The notes under the pieces are model-generated. The model did not search any database. It saw only the letters and a list, made by a program, of their open reading frames with translations, and was not told the origin of the DNA. Shown here one piece after another: positions 15,798-24,444 of a stretch of DNA of 32,887 bases; position 1 is the first letter of the stretch, and every line of letters starts with the position of its first letter. A program made the position numbers and the translations under genes. The stretch comes from Nonomuraea aridisoli (GTDB taxonomy: Bacteria; Actinomycetota; Actinomycetes; Streptosporangiales; Streptosporangiaceae): assembly GCF_003236395.1 (NCBI RefSeq), contig NZ_POUD01000079.1:1-32887 (forward strand). The letters are read 5' to 3'.

Positions 15798-18700
15798 CCC
15801 CCGCCGAGCTCGCCGAGAAACTCGGCATCCTGCCCCCCACCCCCGAACAGGCGGAGGTCATCGAGGCCCCGCTGGAGCCCATGGTCGTCATGGCCGGCGC
15901 CGGCTCGGGCAAGAGCGAGACGATGGCCGGGCGCGTGGTCTGGCTGGTCGCCAACGGCCTGGTCAGCCCGGCCAACGTGCTGGGCCTGACGTTCACCCGC
16001 AAGGCCGCCGCCGAGCTGGCCACCCGGGTCAGGGAGCGGCTCAACGGCCTGGTGGAGGCCGGGCTGCTCGCGCCGGGCGCGCTCGACGAGGAGCCGACGG
16101 TGTCCACCTACCACTCCTACGCGGCCCGCCTGGTCACCGACCACGCGCTGCGCGAGGGCCTGGAGCCGACGATGCGCCTGGTCACGCCGGCCGTGTCCTG
16201 GCAGCTGGCCTCGCGGGTGGTGGCGATGTACGACGGGCCGATGGACAAGATCGAGCTGGGCCCGCCCTCGGTCACCGCCGCCGTGCTGGAGCTGGCCGGG
16301 GAGCTGTCGGAGCATCTGCGCACGCCCGCCGACGTGCGGCGGGTGGGGGAGTGGCTGCGCGAGCGCCTCGACGCGCTGCCGGGCCGCCCGATCGTCGCCC
16401 AGAAGCGGCCGGTCACCGTCCAGGCGGCCAGGGAGCAGCTGCTGCCGCTGGTGGAGGCGTACGAACGGCTCAAGCGGCAGCGCGAGGTCATCGACTACGG
16501 CGACCAGATGTCGCTGGCGGCCAGGATCGCGGCCAACCACAAGGAGGTCGGCGAGATCGAGCGCGGCCGCTACTCCGTGGTCCTGCTCGACGAATACCAG
16601 GACACCAGCCACGCCCAGCTCGTCCTGCTCCGCTCGCTCTTCGGCGGCGGCCACCCGGTCACCGCGGTCGGCGACCCGTGCCAGTCGATCTACGGTTGGC
16701 GCGGCGCCTCGGCGGGCAACCTGCGCCGCTTCCCGCGCGACTTCCCGGCCCGCACGGGCGAGCCCGCGCCGATCCGCCAGCTCAGCGTGAGCTTCCGCAA
16801 CGGCGACCGCGTCCTCGACGTGGCGGCCCGCGTGCAGCTGCCGCTGCGCATGGAGGCCCGCGAGGTGCCCGTGCTGGTGCCCGGCCCCAACCGGGTCGAT
16901 CGGGGCCGCGTCTCGTGCGCGTTCCACGAGACGGCCGAGGACGAGGCGAAGTGGATCGCCGACGGCATCGCGAGGATCCTCGGCCAGGAGAGCGCCCCCG
17001 ACGGCCTACCCTGGGGCGACAGGGAGCGCAAGAAGACCCTCGCCCTCCAGCCTCAGGACATCGCCATCCTGGCCCGCAAGCGCTCGCAGTTCCCGGTGAT
17101 CCGCCGCGCCCTGGAGGATCGCGACATCCCGGTCGAGGTAGTCGGCCTCGGCGGCCTGCTCACCGTGCCGGAGGTGAGCGACATCGTGGCCACCCTGCGC
17201 GTCCTGTACGACGCCACGGCCGGCGACGCGCTGGCCCGGCTGCTGGCCGGGCCGCGCTGGCGGATCGGCCCGGCCGACCTGCGGGCGCTCGGCGAGCACG
17301 CCAGACAGCTGGCCCGCGAGCTGAGCGAGAGCCACCGCGAGGAAGACCCGCTCCACCAGGTCGTGGCCGACATGGCCGAGGAGCGCGGCAGCCTGGTCGA
17401 CGCGCTCGACGAGCTGCCCGACCGGCCCGAGTGGCTGGAGGAGTACAGCCCGCTGGCCCGCACGCGGCTGGTCGCGTTCGCCCACGAGCTGCGCCAGCTG
17501 CGGGCGCACACCGCGCAGCCGCTGCCCGACCTGATCAGCGAGGTGGAGCGCCGGCTCGGCCTCGACATCGAGGTGGCCGCGCGCAGCGGCACGGCGGGGG
17601 CGTTCGCGGCGCGGGCCGACCTCGACGCGTTCCTCGACGCGGCCTCCAGGTTCGCGGGCGACGCCGAAGACCCGACTCTCGGGGCGTTCCTGGCCTATCT
17701 GCAGGCTGCGGAGAGCGAGGAGTTCGGGCTGGAGGCAGGCCGGGTCGGCGAGAGCAACAGCGTCAAGCTGATGACCGTGCACGCCTCCAAGGGCCTGGAG
17801 TGGCCGGTCGTGGTGGTGCCGGGCCTGTCACAGCTGGTCAGCTCGAAGGGCACGATCGCGACCGGCAGCATCTTCCCCGCCACCCCGGTCGTGAACGGCC
17901 GCTGGACCGACAACCCGCGCAAGCTGCCCTACGCGCTGCGCGGCGACGCCGCCGACCTGCCGAGGCTGTCCGGGCTGAGCAAGGAGGAGCTGGCCGCGTT
18001 CGAGGAGCACTGCCGCGAGCGCGACCTGATGGAGGAGCGCAGGCTCGCCTACGTCGCGGTCACCCGCGCCCACTACCAGCTCATCGCCTCCGGCTACCGC
18101 TGGGGCACGGCCACCAAGCCGCTGGAGCCGTCCGACTTCCTGCTGGAGATCCGCGACGTCGCCGACCGCGTCACGGTCTGGGCGGCCGACCAGCCGGCGG
18201 GCGCGGCCAACCCGCTGCTGGCCGAGCCGCCCGAGGCCGTCTGGCCGGTCACGCCCGAGGGCCTGCGGTACGAGTCCGTCCTCGACGGCGCCCGCCTGGT
18301 CGAGGACGCCCTGGCGGGCGGTCTCGCCGAGGACGATGACGACGACGAGCCGCTGCGCGCCTTCGAGGAGGAGCGGCTGCGGGCCTGGGAGCGCGACACC
18401 GACCTGTTGCTGCGCGAGCGCGAGCTGCACCGCCGCCGCCCCGCGACGATCGTGGAGCTGCCCGCCAAACTGACCGTGTCGTCGCTGGTCACGCTGGCGC
18501 AGGACCCTGGCGAGCTGGCCCGCCGCATCCGCCGCCCGGTCCCGGTCAAGCCGGCGCCGCTGGCCCGGCGCGGCACGTCGTTCCACAAGTGGCTGGAGAC
18601 CCGGTGGGACCAGCAGCGGCTCATCGACGACCTGGAGCTGTACGACGAGGAGCTCGAGGAGACCGACGTGCGGCTGGCGGAGCTGCAGGAGCGCTTCGAG

Positions 18701-19075
18701 CAGAGCGAGTGGGCCGAGCGGCGGCCGATCGACCTGGAGGTGCCGTTCGAGACCATGATCGCCGACCGGCTGGTGCGCGGCCGCATGGACGCCGTCTTCG
18801 AGCGGCCGGGCGGCGGCTACGAGGTGGTCGACTGGAAGACCGGCGAGCCGCCCAGGGGCAAGGCGGCGCGGGCGGCGTCGGTGCAGCTGGCGGCCTACCG
18901 GCTGGCCTGGTCCCATCTGGCGGGGGTGCCGCTGGAGGAGGTGGGGGCGGCCTTCCACTACGTCCGCGCCAACCGCACCGTCCGCCCGGTCGACCTGCTC
19001 GACGGCGACGGCCTGGTCGCGCTGATCGAGAGGGTCAGGCGCGCAGATGGTGGAACGCCGGCTTCGGGTGCATGA
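15791..19075 (+). CDS. adnB: AdnB: subunit of the AdnAB double-strand-break helicase-nuclease
   Basis: A 1094-residue UvrD-like helicase with C-terminal nuclease. Walker A is GAGSGKSET (Lys41), motif II DEYQDT (Asp267), motif III GDPCQSIYGWRG, motif V TVHASKGLEWP and motif VI VAVTRAHYQL. The nuclease centre is VVDWKTGEP (Asp1014, Lys1016). In mycobacterial AdnAB the AdnB motor is the main translocase and each subunit cuts one strand. An acidic run (five Asp near residue 848) followed by a highly charged helix separates helicase and nuclease parts. The gene starts at GTG 15791, overlapping adnA by GTGCTGA, so subunits are made in step. Its last 41 bp overlap the convergent siderophore decarboxylase gene. 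Confidence 0.93.
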   Translation: MLTPAELAEKLGILPPTPEQAEVIEAPLEPMVVMAGAGSGKSETMAGRVVWLVANGLVSPANVLGLTFTRKAAAELATRVRERLNGLVEAGLLAPGALDEEPTVSTYHSYAARLVTDHALREGLEPTMRLVTPAVSWQLASRVVAMYDGPMDKIELGPPSVTAAVLELAGELSEHLRTPADVRRVGEWLRERLDALPGRPIVAQKRPVTVQAAREQLLPLVEAYERLKRQREVIDYGDQMSLAARIAANHKEVGEIERGRYSVVLLDEYQDTSHAQLVLLRSLFGGGHPVTAVGDPCQSIYGWRGASAGNLRRFPRDFPARTGEPAPIRQLSVSFRNGDRVLDVAARVQLPLRMEAREVPVLVPGPNRVDRGRVSCAFHETAEDEAKWIADGIARILGQESAPDGLPWGDRERKKTLALQPQDIAILARKRSQFPVIRRALEDRDIPVEVVGLGGLLTVPEVSDIVATLRVLYDATAGDALARLLAGPRWRIGPADLRALGEHARQLARELSESHREEDPLHQVVADMAEERGSLVDALDELPDRPEWLEEYSPLARTRLVAFAHELRQLRAHTAQPLPDLISEVERRLGLDIEVAARSGTAGAFAARADLDAFLDAASRFAGDAEDPTLGAFLAYLQAAESEEFGLEAGRVGESNSVKLMTVHASKGLEWPVVVVPGLSQLVSSKGTIATGSIFPATPVVNGRWTDNPRKLPYALRGDAADLPRLSGLSKEELAAFEEHCRERDLMEERRLAYVAVTRAHYQLIASGYRWGTATKPLEPSDFLLEIRDVADRVTVWAADQPAGAANPLLAEPPEAVWPVTPEGLRYESVLDGARLVEDALAGGLAEDDDDDEPLRAFEEERLRAWERDTDLLLRERELHRRRPATIVELPAKLTVSSLVTLAQDPGELARRIRRPVPVKPAPLARRGTSFHKWLETRWDQQRLIDDLELYDEELEETDVRLAELQERFEQSEWAERRPIDLEVPFETMIADRLVRGRMDAVFERPGGGYEVVDWKTGEPPRGKAARAASVQLAAYRLAWSHLAGVPLEEVGAAFHYVRANRTVRPVDLLDGDGLVALIERVRRADGGTPASGA

Positions 19076-20117
19076 GGAAGTCGTGGTGGGAGATGTTCCA
19101 GGCGTAGGCCCCGGCCATCTCGAACACCACGGTGTCGCCCACGCGGACCGAGGTCACGACCCGCTGGGCGAGCACGTCCTTCGGGGTGCACAACTGGCCG
19201 ACGAACGTGACCGGCTCGTCCGTCACGCCCGGCCCGCCGCTGGTGTGCAGGCCGGTGGGCAGGATCGTGAACGGCTGGTCGTGCCCCTTCGTCGCGGGGG
19301 TGCGCAGGTGGTGGGTGCCCCCGAGCACGATCGCGTACGCCTGGCCGCGCACCCGTTTCACGTCCACCACCCTGGTCACGTAGCAGCCGCAGTAGACGGT
19401 CAGCGCCCGGCCCGGCTCGATCCGCAACCGCCTGCCCCGCCCGAGTGACGCGAGGCCCGCGCCGTAGGCCGCCCAGTCGAACCGGGCCTGCGGCGCCGCG
19501 TACGACACCGCCATCCCGCCCCCCAGATTGACCTCCTCGTACGGCTGCTCCAGCAGCGCCCGCGCCAGCTCCAGCAACTGGGGCGCCTCCAGCCCGCTGG
19601 CCAGGTGGGCGTGCAGCCCGCGCAGCCGCACCCGGTCGCCGAACAACGGCAGGCACGCGGCGATCCCGTCCTCGTCCATCCCGAACGGCCCGCTCATCGT
19701 CAGCGCGGCGCCCTCGACCGGCAGGTCCGGGTTCAGCCGGAGCAGCACGTCGGCCTCCAGCCCGGTGTCGATCAGGCGGCGCAGCTCGTTCGGCGACTCG
19801 ACGTGGATACGGTGGTGCGGCAGCCGCAGCTCGGCGTCGGTCTTGCCGGGCCCGCCCAGCGCCACCGGCATGCCGGGGAACAGCGCGGTGACGTGCGCGT
19901 GCTCGCCCGCCGACGACACCTCGAACCCGTCCACGTGCGCGGCCAGCACGCGCAGCAGCTCCGGGTCGGGGTTGGCCTTGACGGCGTAGTACAGCTCCAC
20001 GCCCGCCACCGCCCGCCGCACGGACGCGGCGTGCTCGTCGAGGGCGGGCAGGTCGTAGAGGTAGGCCGGCACCTCGCCGAGCCGCAGGGCGGCCTCCCGG
20101 ACGCGCGGGCCGATCAC
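19035..20117 (-). CDS. PLP-dependent decarboxylase, PvsE-like (siderophore biosynthesis)
   Basis: A 360-residue fold-type III (Orn/DAP/Arg) decarboxylase. The PLP lysine is in YYAVKANPDPELL (Lys47), a Gly-rich phosphate-binding loop is NLGGGMAVSY, IEPGRALTVY is the conserved EPGR block, and FVGQLCTPKDVL carries the active-site cysteine. The ending AYAWNISHHDFLMHPKP is characteristic of siderophore decarboxylases (PvsE, SbnH) rather than lysine-making LysA. In vibrioferrin synthesis PvsE decarboxylates a citryl-serine intermediate to the ethanolamine arm. The GTG at 20117 overlaps the upstream stop as GTGA, which fixes the start and shows coupling. It is the last operon gene. The exact substrate here is inferred. 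Confidence 0.85.
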   Translation of the reverse strand: MIGPRVREAALRLGEVPAYLYDLPALDEHAASVRRAVAGVELYYAVKANPDPELLRVLAAHVDGFEVSSAGEHAHVTALFPGMPVALGGPGKTDAELRLPHHRIHVESPNELRRLIDTGLEADVLLRLNPDLPVEGAALTMSGPFGMDEDGIAACLPLFGDRVRLRGLHAHLASGLEAPQLLELARALLEQPYEEVNLGGGMAVSYAAPQARFDWAAYGAGLASLGRGRRLRIEPGRALTVYCGCYVTRVVDVKRVRGQAYAIVLGGTHHLRTPATKGHDQPFTILPTGLHTSGGPGVTDEPVTFVGQLCTPKDVLAQRVVTSVRVGDTVVFEMAGAYAWNISHHDFLMHPKPAFHHLRA

Positions 20118-21676
20118 GCGAGCGGGTTCGCGATCGGCACGTACCCGGCGGCGCGGTCGGCCGCCCTGGCCCAGCGCACGCCCAGGTTGGCCTTGGCGGG
20201 CAGCGGCGCGCCGGCCAGCAGGTCCGACAGCGGCAGCGGCCGGCCCAGGTCGGCGGCCTGGCGGGCGAACAGGTCGCGGGCGATCCGCCACAGGTCGCGC
20301 AGCAGCCCGTCGTCAGGCCCCGCGACGGTGGCGGCGATCTCGGTGAGGTGGTTGACGAGCAGGCAGTAGACCACCCGGGCCCAGCCGCGCTCGGCGTCGT
20401 ACGTGAGCGCCCCGGCCACGTCGGGGTCGAGCCCGGCGAGGTCGTGGCGGCCGGCGACCAGCTTGGTGCCCTCCAGGTCGCGGAAGACCGCCTCGACGGG
20501 CAGGCCGGTGGCGTCCAGGCCGACGAGCACGTTCTGCAGGTGAGGCTCCAGCACCACGCCGTACGCGAAGTACAGCTCCAGCACCGGAAGCGCCACCACC
20601 GACACGTACGCCCGCCACCACGCCCGAGGGTCGCCGGCGGGAGCCCGCAGGGCCACGGCGCCGGCCAGCACCGGGGTGACGCCGGGGGAGCAGACCGCCC
20701 AGGGGCCGCGCCGGACGATCACGCCGAGCCCCTCGTGCAGCCGGGTGCCGAGGGCGGCCGTCCGGTAGCCGGGCTCGGGCAGCCAGCGGGTGGCCGGATG
20801 CCGCCGCGCGACGGCCTCGAAGATCGGCGTCAGGCGCTCGGTCAGCTCCACGGCCCCGGCCAGCTCGTACCAGGCGTTCTTGCGCACGCAGTTGGTGATC
20901 CGTACGTCCAGGGAGAACTTCAGGCAGACCCCCGCCTCCGGGGCGTACACCGTGCGCACCGACGACGTCGGCGTCACCACCGGGCCGGGCCCCAGGTCCA
21001 CGAGATCGGCCCCGAACACGGGCCGCAGCAGGTCCAGCTGCCAGGGGTGGGCGGGCAGCAGCCGGTACCCGGCGGGCGCCCCATCAAGTGCACCGCCGAG
21101 CGCGTCGAGCGCACCCACCTCACCGCCCTCCGCGAGCACGTCCTCGCGGACGCCGAGCAGCCGGAGCGGGAACTCGGCGTGGGCCTCGGGGGCGTAGCGC
21201 AGCCAGCCGTCCCCGCCGCGCGCCTTCGGGCTCGGATGGAACGGATGCCCGTGGACCAGCGCCTGCTCCGAGGCCAGCCACGGATCGGCGGGCGGGACGG
21301 CTCCGGCCCTGGCCCGCACGATCGCCGCCACCGCCTCCCTGCTGGCGGCCACCTGCCCGGCGAACTCGCCGTTGTGCCCCTGCAGCTCGGCCTCGACCAG
21401 CTCGACCAGCTCCTCGGTGGTCAGCGGCCGCCAGACGCCCGACTCCAGGCGCTCGGCGGGGCCGTCGAACCGCAGCGCCGCGCCCCCGTGCGTGCGCACC
21501 CGCAGCAGCGTGCCCGCCACCCGCAGCAGCAGGTTCGGCGGCGCCGGCCACACCAGGCCGCGCGGCCCGGCCACCTCCCGCACGCAGCAGCGCAGCAGCG
21601 CCGCCAGCGTCGCCTCCTCGGCCAGGTCGTCTTCGACGGCCGGGCCTGAGGCCGCGTCGAGGGTCAGTCCGTGCAT
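20114..21676 (-). CDS. IucA/IucC-family NIS siderophore synthetase, PvsD position
   Basis: A 520-residue NRPS-independent siderophore synthetase. The ATP-binding signature is canonical: HGHPFHPSPKARGG (residues 142-155), then PAHPWQLDL, TPTSSVRTVY, LKFSLDVRITNCVRKN, and EPHLQNVL. A C-terminal AKANLGVRW matches the FhuF-like end of the family. Such enzymes adenylate a carboxylate, usually of citrate, and join it to an amine or alcohol. By order it corresponds to PvsD of vibrioferrin synthesis. ATG 21676 follows GAGGAGA and comes immediately after the stop of the upstream gene (TGAATG). The catalytic class cannot be set from sequence alone. Confidence 0.92.
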   Translation of the reverse strand: MHGLTLDAASGPAVEDDLAEEATLAALLRCCVREVAGPRGLVWPAPPNLLLRVAGTLLRVRTHGGAALRFDGPAERLESGVWRPLTTEELVELVEAELQGHNGEFAGQVAASREAVAAIVRARAGAVPPADPWLASEQALVHGHPFHPSPKARGGDGWLRYAPEAHAEFPLRLLGVREDVLAEGGEVGALDALGGALDGAPAGYRLLPAHPWQLDLLRPVFGADLVDLGPGPVVTPTSSVRTVYAPEAGVCLKFSLDVRITNCVRKNAWYELAGAVELTERLTPIFEAVARRHPATRWLPEPGYRTAALGTRLHEGLGVIVRRGPWAVCSPGVTPVLAGAVALRAPAGDPRAWWRAYVSVVALPVLELYFAYGVVLEPHLQNVLVGLDATGLPVEAVFRDLEGTKLVAGRHDLAGLDPDVAGALTYDAERGWARVVYCLLVNHLTEIAATVAGPDDGLLRDLWRIARDLFARQAADLGRPLPLSDLLAGAPLPAKANLGVRWARAADRAAGYVPIANPLA

Positions 21677-23164
21677 TCACGTTCTCCTCAGGTAGTTGGG
21701 CCCGCTGGTGCCGTAGAACTTGTTGACGTCACGCGCGCCGGAGCGCTCCTTCGACATGAGCGTCCCGGCGGTGATCATGGATTTGCCGGTGAGCCGGGCC
21801 GCGTCGAGCGTCCTGGCCCGCAGCAGCCGCGCCATGGGGTCGTCGCCGTACGCGTCCAGCGCCTCGGCGAGGGTGTCGCGCAGCAGCGTGGCGGCCGCGT
21901 CGTGCGGCACCGCCGCGAACGTCACCGCGGCGGCGGCCAGGTGCAGGGTGATGGTCACGAACACGTCGGCCAGCGCGTGGGGGTCGTCGGTCAGCATGCG
22001 CTCGTCGGCGAAGTCCGGCACCGCGATCCCGGCGGCCGCGAGCCGGGCGGGCGAGGCCAGCAGGCCGTCGTTGTCCTTGACGAGCAGGCGCAGCCGGTCA
22101 CCCTGGACGAGCAGGGCGAGGTTCTGCTGGTGGGCTTCGAGGGCGACGCCGTACCGGACGAAGAGCCGTACGTTCCAGCGCAGCAGCAGCCGCAGGTAGG
22201 CGGGCAGCACGTCGCCCAGCCCGGCGAGCACGCCGGGCGCGTTGAGCGCGGCGACCGGCACGATCGTGCCCTCGGGCAGCCGCCTGACCATCCAGGCGAG
22301 GTACTCGTGCCCGGCGTGCGCGTACGTCTGCTCGTCGGCGAGCACCACGTCCGGGTCGGCCAGCTCGCGCAGCAGCAGCTCGGCGCGGGCCCCGTCGTCG
22401 AGGGTGCCCGGCTTGATCGAGCGCCGGTTCCTGACGCCGAGGGTGCTGACCGGGAGGGGCAGCTTGAGGTGCAGGCGCGGCCCGGCCTCGACCGTGCGCA
22501 TCGACAGGGTGGGCCGCACGGTGACGGCCTCGCCGTCCAGCATCCGCACCCCGTCGATCTTCCGCACCTCGTTCACGGTCAGCGGGTGCACGGGGAAGAG
22601 CGCCTCGCCGGCGCCGGCCGTGATGCCTTCCGGCAGGAGAGCAGCGGGCAGGTCCGCGGCGCCCGGCCGCAGCATGCGGCGCGGCACCGCCGCCCACCGC
22701 AGGTCGAACGAGGGCCCGAACTCCGGCGCGTACGCGAGCAGGTCGTCCTCCGACAGCCCGGCCCGCGCCCGCGACGTCGGGTAGACCGGATGGTCGGCGA
22801 ACGCCGCCAGCGTCTCGTACGACGGCCCCGCCCGCAGCACCTCCTCCGCCCGCGCGTCGTGCAGCTCCAGCGCCGTCAGCGCCGCCAGGCACTCCTCGAA
22901 GAACGCCGCCACCCCTTCGGCGTCGGCCGGGTCGGCCGCCTCGGCCAGCGTCTCCAGCACCTGCTCCAGCCCCAGCCGCTCGTCCGGCGCGACCACGAAG
23001 TCCTGGAACAACACGCCCGGCACGAGGCGCACCCAGCGCCCGTCGGCGAGCGTCAGCCCGACGCCGTCCCTGGTCCGCGCCACCCGGGAGGCCAGCCCGC
23101 CGTAGTCCTCGCGCACCAGCGCGTCGAGCACCCGGGCGGCCAGGTACGCCTCCCGACCGCTCAT
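21677..23164 (-). CDS. IucA/IucC-family NIS siderophore synthetase, PvsB position
   Basis: A 495-residue second NIS synthetase, only distantly similar to its neighbour. Family blocks are FPVHPLTVNEV (about 190-200), RPTLSMRTVE (217-226), HLKLPLPVSTLGVRNRR (232-248) and ALEAHQQNLALL. The usual HGHPxHPxxKxRxG block is altered to DHPVYPTSRARAG (124-136), as seen in a subset of the family. It ends GTSGPNYLRRT. By order it matches PvsB. ATG 23164 overlaps the upstream stop as ATGA. It probably makes the second condensation of a citrate-based siderophore. Whether the altered motif changes ATP binding or substrate is not known. Confidence 0.88.
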   Translation of the reverse strand: MSGREAYLAARVLDALVREDYGGLASRVARTRDGVGLTLADGRWVRLVPGVLFQDFVVAPDERLGLEQVLETLAEAADPADAEGVAAFFEECLAALTALELHDARAEEVLRAGPSYETLAAFADHPVYPTSRARAGLSEDDLLAYAPEFGPSFDLRWAAVPRRMLRPGAADLPAALLPEGITAGAGEALFPVHPLTVNEVRKIDGVRMLDGEAVTVRPTLSMRTVEAGPRLHLKLPLPVSTLGVRNRRSIKPGTLDDGARAELLLRELADPDVVLADEQTYAHAGHEYLAWMVRRLPEGTIVPVAALNAPGVLAGLGDVLPAYLRLLLRWNVRLFVRYGVALEAHQQNLALLVQGDRLRLLVKDNDGLLASPARLAAAGIAVPDFADERMLTDDPHALADVFVTITLHLAAAAVTFAAVPHDAAATLLRDTLAEALDAYGDDPMARLLRARTLDAARLTGKSMITAGTLMSKERSGARDVNKFYGTSGPNYLRRT

Positions 23165-24297
23165 TCGACCACCCACGGCCGGGCGGCCCGGTAGCCGGCG
23201 ATGGCGGCGTCCACCCGCTCCCGGTCGGGGCCGACCGCGCGGAGCACGCCGAGGTAGTCGCGGTTGGTGTGGGTGAGGGAGACGACGTCGCCGACGGCGC
23301 GCAGCGGCCGGTGCCACAGCCGTACGCCGCCGCTGTCGACCGACTCGTGCCCGGGCGCCTCCTTGACGGTGCCCGGCCGGTCGGCGACCAGGCTGACGGC
23401 GCTGCCGTACGCGGTCGCCGGGGGCGGGGCGGGCGCCCGGTCACCGAGGTGCACCCGCAGGATCCACTCGAAAAGCGGCACCCCGAGCACGTCGGCGAGC
23501 AGGAAGTCGCAGTGGTCGCCGATCACCCGGTAGTTCACCTCGACGATGCGCGGCCCGCGCGAGGTGACGACGTACTCGGTGTGGCAGGCTCCGAAGCCCA
23601 CCCCGAGCGCCCGCAGCGCCGCGAGGACGTGCTCGTGCGGCCCGTCGGGCGCCCAGTCGAGCCGTTCCTCCACGAAGTGCGGCAGCGGCCCCAGCGTCGT
23701 CGCGAACCCGCCCAGCACCCGCAGCCCCGAGTCGTCCCCCAGGGTCTCCAGCGTGCGCAGCGGCCCGTCGAGGTACTCCTCCACGACCAGCGCCTCGCCC
23801 GGCCGCCGCTTCCTGACCTCCGCCACGGCCGCGGCCAGGTCGTCCTCGACGAACGCGACGTCCTCGCTGGCCACCCCTTCGCGCGGCTTGACCACCACCG
23901 GGTACGGCACCCGCTCGGGCACCGGGTCCCCCGGCCCCAGCCGTACGGAGAAGACCTCCTCGACGCCCGCGTGCGCCAGCCGGCGGCGCGTCAGGAACTT
24001 GTTCTTGGCCGCCGCGCACGCCCGCCAGTCCTTGCCCGGCAGCCCGAAGTAGCCGGCGGCCAGCGCGGTCTCGGCCTGCAGATGGTCGGAGTTGGAGAAG
24101 ATCGCGTCCGGCCTGCCCAGGTGCTCGATCGTGTCGATGAGGGCCCGCGGGTCGCGTACGTCGCAGCCCACCGCACCCGGATGCCGGTCCGGCCGGTCGG
24201 TGAGCACGGTCACCTCGCAGCCGAGCGCCCGCGCCGCGGGCAGGAAGCCGTCCGTCACCGAGTCGGTCGGCTTGAGCGCGGTCAGGTAGAGCCGCAA
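23161..24297 (-). CDS. ATP-grasp ligase, PvsA-like (siderophore biosynthesis)
   Basis: A 378-residue ATP-grasp enzyme. An N-terminal Rossmann-like pre-ATP-grasp region (1-95, TVLTDRPDRHP) precedes the grasp domain: YPVVVKPREGVASEDVAFV (ATP lysine Lys137), ALVVEEYLDGP (Glu173/174) and IVEVNYRVIGDH (metal ligands Glu253 and Asn255). ATP-grasp ligases form amide bonds through acyl-phosphates. In vibrioferrin synthesis PvsA is the ATP-grasp member, thought to attach an amino acid arm; the same is inferred here. The start is TTG at 24297, with GGGGGTG about 11 bp upstream. It is the first gene of the operon, 21 bp from the iron box. Known staphyloferrin B and aerobactin loci lack such an enzyme, which is why I favour the vibrioferrin comparison. 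Confidence 0.85.
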   Translation of the reverse strand: MRLYLTALKPTDSVTDGFLPAARALGCEVTVLTDRPDRHPGAVGCDVRDPRALIDTIEHLGRPDAIFSNSDHLQAETALAAGYFGLPGKDWRACAAAKNKFLTRRRLAHAGVEEVFSVRLGPGDPVPERVPYPVVVKPREGVASEDVAFVEDDLAAAVAEVRKRRPGEALVVEEYLDGPLRTLETLGDDSGLRVLGGFATTLGPLPHFVEERLDWAPDGPHEHVLAALRALGVGFGACHTEYVVTSRGPRIVEVNYRVIGDHCDFLLADVLGVPLFEWILRVHLGDRAPAPPPATAYGSAVSLVADRPGTVKEAPGHESVDSGGVRLWHRPLRAVGDVVSLTHTNRDYLGVLRAVGPDRERVDAAIAGYRAARPWVVE

Positions 24298-24318
24298 CGC
24301 GGAAGCACCCCCGGGAGA

Positions 24319-24337
24319 TCAGGTAAGGCTAACCTAA
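24319..24337 (-). promoter_or_regulatory. IdeR/DmdR iron box controlling the siderophore operon
   Basis: TCAGGTAAGGCTAACCTAA (plus strand) matches 17 of 19 bases of the TTAGGTTAGGCTAACCTAA iron-box consensus for DtxR-family repressors. It lies 21 bp upstream of the ATP-grasp start codon and just downstream of a candidate -10 box, so Fe(II)-loaded repressor would block initiation. A further perfect half-site, AGGCTAACC, is at 24392-24400 between the divergent promoters. Confidence 0.9.
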
Positions 24338-24345
24338 CCCGACGC

Positions 24346-24351
24346 ATCCTA
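24346..24351 (-). promoter_or_regulatory. Candidate -10 box of the siderophore operon
   Basis: On the minus strand this reads TAGGAT, a TANNNT -10 match, placing the transcription start near 24339, right at the edge of the iron box. I see no convincing -35. Confidence 0.4.
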
Positions 24352-24444
24352 GCCTCACGGAGATCGTCTTGGGGCCGGATACCGTAATCGGAGGCTAACC
24401 GCGTGGTCATAGGATGACAGGGGACTTCTGGGAGGGGGCGGCCA

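Noticed and set aside
19035..24297. Staphyloferrin B or aerobactin identity for the siderophore operon
   Set aside because: No SbnA/SbnB-like diaminopropionate genes or lysine hydroxylase/acetylase, and an ATP-grasp ligase is present, which fits vibrioferrin better.
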